Shown here one piece after another: positions 6,380 to 12,077 of a DNA stretch of 12,077 nt. The notes under the pieces were generated by a model that did no database searches, was not told the origin of the DNA, and worked only from the letters and a program-made list of their open reading frames with translations. The first letter of the stretch is position 1, and each line of letters starts with the position of its first letter. The stretch comes from JAXDLK01 sp034666665 (GTDB lineage Bacteria > Desulfobacterota > Binatia > JACPRU01). The stretch lies in NCBI GenBank assembly GCA_034666665.1, contig JAXDLK010000367.1:1-12077 (forward strand). Direction: 5' to 3'. Made by a program: the position numbers and the translations under genes.

Positions 6380-8027
6380 GCTGACGAAACGGTTCCGCTT
6401 CTACCGCCGCCCGCGCGATCGGTTGATCGAAGCGGCGAGCGCGGGCCGCATCATCCGTTCGGAGACGTTCACCGCCCTCGACCGGGTGAGCTTCGAGGTC
6501 GGACGCGGACGGTCGGTGGCACTCGTCGGGTCCAACGGGGCGGGAAAGTCGACCCTGCTGAAGATCGTCGCGGGAACGCTCTACCCGACGTCGGGAGAGG
6601 TGGCGATCGAGGGCCGTGTCGCCGCGTTGCTCGAGCTCGGCACGGGCTTTCATCCGGATTTCACCGGACGGCAGAACATCGTCTTCAACGGCCGGTTCCT
6701 CGGTTTCCACGCCGAGGAGATCCGAGCGCGCATGCCCGAGATCGCCGCCTTCGCCGAGCTGGGTGACTTCCTCGACCGGCCGCTCAGAACGTACTCCTCC
6801 GGCATGAAGGTGCGTCTCGGGTTCGCGGTGGCGGCGAGCGCCGACCCGGACGTGCTGCTCGTCGACGAGGCGCTGTCGGTCGGTGACGCGTACTTCCAGC
6901 AGAAGTGCATTCGCAGAATTCGCGAGTTCCGGGAGCAGGGGGTGACGACGCTCTTCGTCTCGCACGACTTCTCCGCGGTGAAGTCGCTCTGCGGAGAGGC
7001 ATTGCTCCTCGATCGCGGCCGGATCGAGGCCAGAGGCGACGTGATCGACGTGCTCGAGCAGTACAACGCGATGATCGCTCGCAGATCGGCAGGGGAAGAG
7101 CTGGCCTCGGCGGAGCCCACCCCGCGGCGCGCGACGGGCGAGGGGCTCCGCTCGGGAAGCTTCGAGGCGCTGATCACCGCGATCGACCTGCTCGACGATC
7201 ACGGCAGAGCGCTGCGGGCCGCGTTTCCCGGCGATCCGGTCGAGATCCGGATCCGCGTCCATTTCTTCGGCGCGCTCTCCCGCCCGACGATCGGAATCCT
7301 CGTACGCGACCGGCTGGGGAACGACGTCTACGGCACGAACACCTTCCATCAGGGGATCGACACCGGGAGCTACGCCGCCGGCGAGAGCGGCACGTTCTCG
7401 TTCCGACTGCGGCTGGACGTCGGTCCGGGAGACTACACGTTGACGTCCGCAGTCCACTCCCTCGACAGCCACGTCTACGACAGTTACGACTGGGCCGATC
7501 GGTACCTCGTGTTTCGCGTCTTGAGACCCGCGGAGAACCTCTCGCTCGGCACCGCCCTCCTGCGGCCCGCCATCGAGGTGAGCCCGCCGTCGAAAGCCGT
7601 GGTGCCGGCGGCGATCCTCGAGAACCTCTTCGGTCCGATGCAGCTCGCGCTCGACGTCCGCGGCGGCGGCCTCATCTCCGGTTGGTACGGGATCGAGGAG
7701 GACGGCGGCGGCACGTTTCGCTGGACGCAAGCGAGCTTCGCGTTCGCGATCGATCTCTCCGGCGCCCGGCTCTCGTTCGAGGCGGCCGCCACGCGGCCGG
7801 ACGGCCGTCCCGTGCACGCCGAGGTGCGCTCCGGGGACGAGCCGCTGGGAGAATTCACCGTCCTTCCCGGAGCCCCGTTCTCGACGTTCTCGATCCCGCT
7901 GCGAGAACCGCCGGGGCCGTCGTACGTCTCCGTCCGCGTGAGCGAGCCCTGGTGCCCGAAGGATACCGGAACGAGCGACGACGATCGCCGACTCGGCCTC
8001 CGCATCCGCAGGGTTTGGGTGGAGTGA
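6363..8027 (+). CDS. wzt: Polysaccharide ABC exporter ATPase with Wzt_C and an extra C-terminal domain
   Basis: A 554-residue ATPase that powers Wzm. Nucleotide-binding motifs are complete: Walker A GSNGAGKST (56-64), LELGTGFHPDFTGRQN (90-105, typical of Wzt/TagH), signature YSSGM (144-148), Walker B VLLVDEAL (164-171) and the H-loop SHD (200-202). A Wzt_C-type beta-sandwich follows at about 265-388 (ALITAIDLLDDHG, GILVRDRLGNDVYGTN, and the closing YLVFRVL). In carrier-type systems this domain binds the glycan end. After a linker at about 389-420, a second beta-rich domain at about 425-554 contains SGWYGIEEDGGGTFRWT (439-455), a pattern I associate with accessory domains of glycan-locus proteins. 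E. coli O9a Wzt is about 430 residues, so this one is clearly longer. ATG 6363 lies inside the previous gene (17-nt overlap) after GCGAGAGCG and gives MIRVHELTKRF, the expected N-terminus. Confidence 0.95.
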   Translation: MIRVHELTKRFRFYRRPRDRLIEAASAGRIIRSETFTALDRVSFEVGRGRSVALVGSNGAGKSTLLKIVAGTLYPTSGEVAIEGRVAALLELGTGFHPDFTGRQNIVFNGRFLGFHAEEIRARMPEIAAFAELGDFLDRPLRTYSSGMKVRLGFAVAASADPDVLLVDEALSVGDAYFQQKCIRRIREFREQGVTTLFVSHDFSAVKSLCGEALLLDRGRIEARGDVIDVLEQYNAMIARRSAGEELASAEPTPRRATGEGLRSGSFEALITAIDLLDDHGRALRAAFPGDPVEIRIRVHFFGALSRPTIGILVRDRLGNDVYGTNTFHQGIDTGSYAAGESGTFSFRLRLDVGPGDYTLTSAVHSLDSHVYDSYDWADRYLVFRVLRPAENLSLGTALLRPAIEVSPPSKAVVPAAILENLFGPMQLALDVRGGGLISGWYGIEEDGGGTFRWTQASFAFAIDLSGARLSFEAAATRPDGRPVHAEVRSGDEPLGEFTVLPGAPFSTFSIPLREPPGPSYVSVRVSEPWCPKDTGTSDDDRRLGLRIRRVWVE

Positions 8028-8086
8028 CGGCCCCGGCCTGCTCACGCGGGTGAATCCGCGGGGCGTTTCGAGCCGTTCCGATTTCC

Positions 8087-9304
8087 ATGAAGCGGACTCT
8101 GCGCATCGGCATCGTCACCGAAGGCCTCGAGGAGAGACGGACCGCCCACGGTGTCGAGATCGCCAACGGCGGCGTCGGCGTCTACATCTACAACCTCATC
8201 CGGGAGCTCGGCGCGCTCGACGCGCGAAACGAGTACTTCCTGATCCGGCGGGGCCGTGGGGACCTCGACGTGTACGCCGACCCGCGGTTCCGCGTGGTGC
8301 CGATCGCGCCGAGTCTCTTCAACCGCTTCGCGGTGTGGATCGACGTGCCGTTCCGCCGGATCGCCCGCGATCTCGGGCTCGATCTGGTTCACTACCCGAA
8401 CCAGTTCGGCGGTGCCTTCTTGCCGCGGGGCGTGAAGCGGGTGATGACGCTGCACGACGTCACGCCGCTCCTCTTCCCGCGATTCCATCCGTGGCGGTCG
8501 TTCCTCGGCTACCGCGTGCTGCTCCGGCGGGCGCTCGCCGCCGCCGACGCCGTGATCACCGATTCGGAAGCGACGCGGCACGATCTCGTCTCGCGCGGCT
8601 GGGCGGACCCGCGAATCGTGCGTGCGATCCCGCTCGCGCCGGCAGCGATCTTTCGCGCGGATTCCGGGTCGCGCGCGAGCGTCGTCGGCCATGACCTTCC
8701 CGCCCGCTTCCTGCTGAGCGTCGGCGTCCTCGAGCCGCGGAAGAACCACGCGATCCTCTTCGACGCTCTCCGCCGCGTGCGCGCCGCCGGGGAAGCGATC
8801 GGTCTGGTGATCGTCGGCCGCGACGGTTGGAAGTGGCGCGACCCGTCGCAGTCCCGGGAATACGCCGACGTCGCGCCACACGTGCGCGTGCTGCGGAACG
8901 TGCCCGATGCCGAGCTCGCGGAGCTCTACGCTCGTGCCGCGGTGTTCGCCTATCCGTCGTATTACGAGGGGTTCGGCCTGCCGGTGGTCGAAGCCATGGC
9001 GGCGGGGATTCCGGTGGTGACGTCGCCGGTCTCGTCGCTGCCGGAGGTCGCGGGCGACGCCGCGCTGTACGCCGATCCGGACGACGCGGCGGCATACGCG
9101 GCGGCGATCCTCCGCTGCCTCAGGGAGGACGCCTTGCGCGCCCGCCTTCGCGAGGCCGGGCAGCGGCGCGTCGCCGCGCTGTCGTGGCGCCGGACTGCCG
9201 CGGAGACGCTCGCCGTCTACGAGGCCGTGTGCGCGGGACGGCCGCTCACCGGTGAGCCGTGGAGCAGCGCCCCGAGCCGCTCCGCGGCTGGGGCAAGCGA
9301 ATAG
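8087..9304 (+). CDS. Glycosyltransferase family 4
   Basis: A 405-residue GT-B enzyme of retaining family 4. The N-terminal domain has IVTEGLEE (9-16) and the Gly-rich acceptor loop NGGVGVYIYNL (27-37), then VHYPNQ (101-106) and MTLHDVTPLLFPRFHP (120-135), as in mannosyl- or rhamnosyltransferases. The donor domain starts near 205: LSVGVLEPRKNH (210-221), VIVGRDGWKW (241-250), and the EX7E pair E294/E302 in YYEGFGLPVVEAMAAG. The donor sugar is not predictable. It follows wzt after 59 nt on the same strand, so it is probably in the same transcript, but there is no overlap and no clear ribosome site before ATG 8087. A short GC hairpin lies in the gap. The last 29 codons overlap the 3' end of the minus-strand glycosyltransferase gene. 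The tail after about residue 385 is low-complexity and probably disordered. Confidence 0.94.
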   Translation: MKRTLRIGIVTEGLEERRTAHGVEIANGGVGVYIYNLIRELGALDARNEYFLIRRGRGDLDVYADPRFRVVPIAPSLFNRFAVWIDVPFRRIARDLGLDLVHYPNQFGGAFLPRGVKRVMTLHDVTPLLFPRFHPWRSFLGYRVLLRRALAAADAVITDSEATRHDLVSRGWADPRIVRAIPLAPAAIFRADSGSRASVVGHDLPARFLLSVGVLEPRKNHAILFDALRRVRAAGEAIGLVIVGRDGWKWRDPSQSREYADVAPHVRVLRNVPDAELAELYARAAVFAYPSYYEGFGLPVVEAMAAGIPVVTSPVSSLPEVAGDAALYADPDDAAAYAAAILRCLREDALRARLREAGQRRVAALSWRRTAAETLAVYEAVCAGRPLTGEPWSSAPSRSAAGASE

Positions 9305-10224
9305 CGTTCCTCGACCGTGCGCCGGCCCGAGTTGCCGCACTGCCGCCGGAGATCTTCGTCGCCAAGCAGCGCCTCGATCGCCTCGACCCACTCGTCCTCG
9401 GTCGAGGCGAGGAAGCCGTTGACACCGTGGCGGACGATCTCGGAGTTGACGCCGACGGGAGAGCAGACGGCGGGAACCCAGGCGGCGAAGTACTGCAGGA
9501 TCTTGACGCCGCACTTGCCGCGCGTCCAGGGATCGTCGGTCAACGGCATCAACCCGACCGAGAAGCCGGCGAGGTCGTGCGCCTCTTCTTCGAGCGACCA
9601 TCGCTTGCGGTTGAACGGCAGACTCGCGTCTGCGGGAAAGTCGTCGGCGACGATGACGATGCGCGGCGCATGGCGCCCGCGCGCGACACGCCGGATCGCC
9701 GGCAGCACCCGCTGGAGGTAGCCGAGGTTCGGCCGCGTGCCGATCCAGCCGACGACCGCGGGCGAAGGAGTCGGAGGCGGCGCGCCGGGATGGGCATCGA
9801 CGTCCACCGGCGTCGGCAGCACCTCGACGCGCGGGTTGTGCGCCGCCGCCCACCCGGCAAGGTAACCGTTGCCGGCGATCACCCGCTCCGCGCCCCGGAG
9901 CATGGCTGCGAGCCGGCGCCGCCGCTGCCAGGACCGCTGCCGGGGCCGGTTCGAATCGCGGAACATGAGGGCGTCGTCGAAGTCGAAGAGCCAGCGACTG
10001 CGGCCGAGCGCGAGGCGTTCGAGCGGCGTCAGGAACGCGCGGTGGACGACGACGACGTCGCTGCGGGCGGCAGCGCGGAGCGCGCGCACCCGCTCCGGAA
10101 GCGATCCCGTGAGGTCCGAGACCTCCGGGTCGATGCCGAGACGCCGGAGGTGCGGCAGATACTGAAGCACGCGGAAGCGAACGCTCGCTCCGTCGCGTCC
10201 GCGCACCAGAAAGGTCGCCTTCAT
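9217..10224 (-). CDS. Glycosyltransferase family 4-like protein
   Basis: A 335-residue GT-B protein read from ATG 10224 to TAG 9217-9219. It starts MKATFLVRGRDGASVRFRVL; the xxSVRFR loop is typical of this GT4 group. Other marks are VVHRAFLTP (59-67), FDFDDALMF (80-88), AGNGYLAGWA (117-126), LPTPVDVDAH (136-145), VVGWIGTRPNLGYL (157-170) and PLTDDPWTRGKCGVKILQYF (227-246), followed by SPVGVNSEIVRHGVNGF (255-271). In this group the canonical EX7E is replaced by a GKCG-x-K pattern, so its absence is not a defect. The ATG overlaps the waaF-like stop as ATGA (10221-10224), so the two are probably one operon and this enzyme likely acts on the LPS core or a related glycan. The frame stays open upstream to 11580 only as a shadow of waaF. 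The 3' end overlaps the convergent plus-strand glycosyltransferase by 88 bp. Confidence 0.92.
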   Translation of the reverse strand: MKATFLVRGRDGASVRFRVLQYLPHLRRLGIDPEVSDLTGSLPERVRALRAAARSDVVVVHRAFLTPLERLALGRSRWLFDFDDALMFRDSNRPRQRSWQRRRRLAAMLRGAERVIAGNGYLAGWAAAHNPRVEVLPTPVDVDAHPGAPPPTPSPAVVGWIGTRPNLGYLQRVLPAIRRVARGRHAPRIVIVADDFPADASLPFNRKRWSLEEEAHDLAGFSVGLMPLTDDPWTRGKCGVKILQYFAAWVPAVCSPVGVNSEIVRHGVNGFLASTEDEWVEAIEALLGDEDLRRQCGNSGRRTVEERYSLAPAAERLGALLHGSPVSGRPAHTAS

Positions 10225-11276
10225 GCGTCGCGTGCCGCGAGCGCCTCGAGCGATGCGAGCACGGCGGCGGGGGAGGTCTCGTCGAAGCACGCGTAGTGAC
10301 CGAAGCGGCAGGTGCGATCGAAGCAGGGGCTGCAGGCGATGCGGGCGGTGTGCACGCGGGTCTTCACGCCGAGAGGTCCGGTGCGTTCGGCGGAGGTCGA
10401 GCCGAAGATGCCGATCGTCGGCACGCCGAGGGCGCCGGCGACGTGCATCGCTCCCGAGTCGTTGCCGGCGAACGCGTCGCAGAGGGAGAGGAGCCCGGAG
10501 AGATCCCCGACGGAGGTCTCGCCCGCGGCGACGAGCGCGCCCGCGCGGCTCTGCGCGGCGACCTCCCGGCAGCGGCCCCGTTCGCTCGGCGCCCCGACGA
10601 GCACGACCTCCGCTCCGAGGCGATCGAGCTCGTCGATCAGCTCCGCGAACCGCGCCGCGGGCCACTCCTTCGCCGGACCGTACGCCGCTCCCGGCGCCAG
10701 CGCGACGAGCCGCACCCCGGGTCTCCGTCGCCGATCGGCGAGCCAGTGGCGCATTCGATCGCGCGCCGGCGCGTGGACGTCGAGGCGAGGATCGATCGCG
10801 CTCGCCTCGATGCCGAGCGTCTCGCGCAGGAGATGCAGGTACCAGTGGACCTGATGTGCCGCGCGGATCTCCGGCGTCGGCCGAGCCCGTGCGGTGAGCA
10901 ACACCCCACGCGCGTCGCGTACGTAGCCGACCCGGCGCGGCACGCCCGCCAGGAACGGCCACAGCGCGGACTCGAAGCTCGACGGGAAGACCACCGCGAG
11001 GTCGAAGCGCCGCCGGCGGATCTCGCCGACGACTGCGGCGACGCCCGCGAGCCGCTTCGGTCCGCGCGACACGGAATAGGGGATCACCTCGTCGATCCAG
11101 TCGGCGCCGTCGAAGAGGCTCGCGAGCTCCCGGCGGACGAGCACGGCGAGGCGGGCGGCCGGGTACGCGCCACGGAGCGCGCGGAGCGCCGGCAGGCTCA
11201 TGACCACGTCGCCGAGCCAGTTCGTCGCCCTGACGAGGACGCGTGCGGGCGTTTCGCGGTCGGCGGGGGAGGACAT
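10221..11276 (-). CDS. waaF: ADP-heptose:LPS heptosyltransferase (WaaF-like, GT9)
   Basis: A 351-residue family 9 glycosyltransferase, the normal length for heptosyltransferases. The hallmark N-terminus RATNWLGDVVMSLPALRAL (16-34) carries acceptor-site Asp23. The ADP-heptose domain has LAPGAAYGPAKEWP (193-206, with Lys203) and FAGNDSGAMHVAGALG (269-284, Asp273). The C-terminus has the WaaF-type cysteine pattern CSPCFDRTCRFGHYAC (315-330). It would transfer L,D- or D,D-heptose from ADP-heptose onto inner-core LPS at the cytoplasmic face of the inner membrane. Heptosyltransferase II is the best match, though distant GT9 paralogues exist in O-antigen loci. ATG 11276 is chosen. It lacks a clear ribosome site, and an in-frame GTG at 11297, preceded by AAGGGGCC, would add seven residues (VLEPPVP). 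Its stop overlaps the next gene's start. Confidence 0.92.
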   Translation of the reverse strand: MSSPADRETPARVLVRATNWLGDVVMSLPALRALRGAYPAARLAVLVRRELASLFDGADWIDEVIPYSVSRGPKRLAGVAAVVGEIRRRRFDLAVVFPSSFESALWPFLAGVPRRVGYVRDARGVLLTARARPTPEIRAAHQVHWYLHLLRETLGIEASAIDPRLDVHAPARDRMRHWLADRRRRPGVRLVALAPGAAYGPAKEWPAARFAELIDELDRLGAEVVLVGAPSERGRCREVAAQSRAGALVAAGETSVGDLSGLLSLCDAFAGNDSGAMHVAGALGVPTIGIFGSTSAERTGPLGVKTRVHTARIACSPCFDRTCRFGHYACFDETSPAAVLASLEALAARDA

Positions 11277-11278
11277 CG

Positions 11279-11300
11279 GAACCGGTGGTTCTAACACCGG
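11279..11300. repeat. Overlapping inverted repeats just upstream of waaF
   Basis: CCGGTG at 11282-11287 and CACCGG at 11295-11300 are perfect 6-bp arms around a 7-nt loop. The alternative pairing GAACC (11279-11283) with GGTTC (11287-11291) has a 3-nt loop. The two are mutually exclusive and lie 3-24 nt before the waaF ATG, where they could act as an operator or an mRNA hairpin masking initiation. They may also be chance in G+C-rich DNA. Confidence 0.3.
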
Positions 11301-11397
11301 CCCCTTCGCGCTTGAAAGACGGCCCGGCCGCGGGTACGCGGCGGCCATGGCGAGCGACGAATTCGCGCGGACGCCCGCCGACCCGCCGCGCAGCCCA

Positions 11398-11484
11398 CAC
11401 CCTCTCCCTTCCAGGAGGCCCCGCTGCGAGCTGGCGAGCAGCATTCTGGGCCCCCGAGCTCTTCTCCGCGAGGGCGAGAGGGTG
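11398..11484. repeat. Inverted repeat element in the divergent spacer
   Basis: CACCCTCTC (11398-11406) and GAGAGGGTG (11476-11484) are perfect 9-bp inverted arms enclosing 69 nt. Partial extension of the pairing (CCC against GGG, with a CG bulge) lengthens the match. CCCTCTCCC-type ends of this kind are common in dispersed intergenic palindromic repeats of high-GC genomes. Only one copy exists in the window, so its repeat nature is inferred. The spacer 11277-11534 otherwise shows no convincing gene: the short open frames through it look like low-complexity translations. Confidence 0.35.
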
Positions 11485-11524
11485 GCCGCCGATGACCAAG
11501 GCCAAATGAGGGTCCCCGCCGGGT

Positions 11525-11537
11525 GAGGGTTCAGATG
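11525..11537 (+). promoter_or_regulatory. Ribosome binding site that fixes the ParB-like gene start
   Basis: GAGGG at 11525-11529 lies 5 nt before the ATG at 11535. An in-frame GTG at 11523 is possible and would add four residues, but the Shine-Dalgarno sequence would then lie inside the gene. The heptamer TGAGGGT occurs twice here (11507-11513 and 11524-11530). Confidence 0.5.
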
Positions 11538-12014
11538 CCGGTCGATCCGTTCGACGCGGCGCTCGCGGAGTTTCCGGCACGGCGCGTCCCCGTCGCGGTG
11601 CTCGTCGACCCTCTCGAGGTGACGCACGCTCCCGAACGGATCGCTGCCTTCGGCGATGCCATGCGCCGCGGCGACCGCTTCCCGCCGATCGCCGTGGTGC
11701 GGCTCGGAGGCCGCCTCTTCGTCGCCGACGGACACAAGCGCTTCGCCGCGTTCCGCGCCGTCGTGGGGAGCGACATCGTTGGCGAGAGCGAAATCCTGGT
11801 CCAGGTCTGGCCGCTCCGCCGCTGGCTCCGCGACCAATGGCGCCAGCTCACGCACAAGACGAGGCAGCAGATCCGCGTCGCGGCTCGCGTTGCGGCCGGA
11901 ACCGAGGGGCGCGACCAGGCGCGCCGACTCGCGATGGATACCGTTGGCCACTGGCGGCGGATCGCCGTGTCGCTCGCGCGTCTCGTGCGCGCCGCCTTTC
12001 GGAGCCGCGGCTGA
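11535..12014 (+). CDS. Small ParB/sulfiredoxin-fold domain protein
   Basis: A 159-residue protein (163 from the alternative GTG at 11523). Residues about 16-80 match the N-terminal ParB/Srx-like fold: VPVAVLVDPLEV (18-29), then RFPPIAVVR (48-56) and the nucleotide-binding motif ADGHKRFAAFR (64-74). In ParB and sulfiredoxin this G-x-H/x-R box binds CTP or ATP phosphates. The C-terminal half (about 93-159) is rich in Arg and Trp (WPLRRWLRDQWRQLTHKTRQ, 92-111) and includes a possible amphipathic helix at 138-157. No helix-turn-helix or DNA-segregation dimer domain is visible, and the length is far below that of chromosomal ParB (about 280-300). It is therefore unlikely to be a partition protein. 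It lies divergent from waaF and ends 3 nt before a convergent gene. Its function is unknown; a regulatory or nucleotide-sensing role near LPS genes is speculation. Confidence 0.78.
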   Translation: MPVDPFDAALAEFPARRVPVAVLVDPLEVTHAPERIAAFGDAMRRGDRFPPIAVVRLGGRLFVADGHKRFAAFRAVVGSDIVGESEILVQVWPLRRWLRDQWRQLTHKTRQQIRVAARVAAGTEGRDQARRLAMDTVGHWRRIAVSLARLVRAAFRSRG

Positions 12015-12017
12015 GCC

Positions 12018-12077
12018 TCACTCACGCTCCGTCGGCCGGCGAAGGAGCAGCAGCGCGAGCACGATCCCCATCGCCGC
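12018..12077 (-). CDS. C-terminal end of a probable membrane protein (5' part outside window)
   Basis: On the minus strand the last 20 codons to the right edge read AAMGIVLALLLLRRPTERE followed by TGA (12018-12020). A hydrophobic helix with a short charged cytoplasmic tail is typical of the end of a polytopic transporter or envelope protein. Only 60 nt are visible, so the family cannot be named. It converges on the ParB-like gene with a 3-nt gap. Confidence 0.45.
   Translation of the reverse strand, partial: AAMGIVLALLLLRRPTERE

Noticed and set aside
6336..8045. Long minus-strand open frame (569 codons) opposite wzt
   Set aside because: It is a shadow of wzt with Arg/Glu/His-rich composition; all ATPase motifs are on the plus strand.
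8045..8060. GC hairpin (CGCGG / CCGCG) between wzt and the next glycosyltransferase, as a terminator
   Set aside because: The stem is only 5-6 bp with no T-run after it. In DNA this G+C-rich it is likely chance.
11200..11526. Plus-strand ORFs across the waaF start and spacer, including MASDEFARTP from about 11347
   Set aside because: They have no ribosome site, no recognisable domain and low-complexity content, and they partly overlap waaF antisense. They are better explained as intergenic repeat sequence.

Overview
The window is about two-thirds G+C and densely coding. It reads as part of a cell-envelope polysaccharide (O-antigen or capsule type) locus of a Gram-negative bacterium. The evidence is a Wzm/Wzt-type ABC exporter, several glycosyltransferases, a methyltransferase, and a WaaF-like ADP-heptose:LPS heptosyltransferase, which implies an LPS outer membrane. 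The phylum cannot be proved from the sequence. The composition and the 'coiled coil plus methyltransferase' gene recall high-GC soil lineages such as Acidobacteriota or Myxococcota; this is inference only.

Layout. (1) Positions 1-1019: minus-strand genes run off the left edge. They are a 5'-complete polytopic membrane protein (260 residues visible, start 781) and, 7 nt upstream of it, a doubtful 76-residue ORF. (2) Positions 1018-8027: a tight plus-strand operon of wzm (permease), a coiled-coil SAM methyltransferase, one 1066-residue protein carrying three glycosyltransferase modules (GT4-GT4-GT2), and wzt (ATPase with a Wzt_C domain and an extra C-terminal beta-rich domain). All four genes overlap or abut (TGATG, TTGA, and a 17-nt overlap), which suggests translational coupling. 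(3) Positions 8087-9304: a further GT4 glycosyltransferase on the same strand after a 59-nt gap. (4) Positions 9217-11276: two minus-strand genes, waaF-like and a GT4 glycosyltransferase, joined by an ATGA overlap. The second runs tail-to-tail into the preceding plus-strand gene with 88 bp of antisense overlap. (5) Positions 11277-11534: a 258-bp divergent spacer with inverted repeats. (6) Positions 11535-12014: a small ParB/sulfiredoxin-fold domain protein. (7) Positions 12018-12077: the last 19 codons of a minus-strand gene, probably a membrane protein.

How the genes may work together. The GT4 and GT2 modules would assemble a glycan on the cytoplasmic face of the inner membrane. The methyltransferase could modify or cap its non-reducing end. 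The Wzt C-terminal domains could recognise the finished or capped end and admit it to the Wzm channel. The minus-strand heptosyltransferase and GT4 would contribute to the LPS core or a related acceptor. No nucleotide-sugar biosynthesis genes, polymerase, flippase, tRNA, rRNA, CRISPR array or transposase were seen. The least ordinary parts are the triple-GT fusion, the double C-terminal extension of Wzt, the coiled-coil methyltransferase with its N-terminal charged helix motif, and the ParB-like gene beside LPS genes. I do not see clear evidence of a wholly new system; this looks like a variant of the ABC-transporter-dependent polysaccharide pathway.
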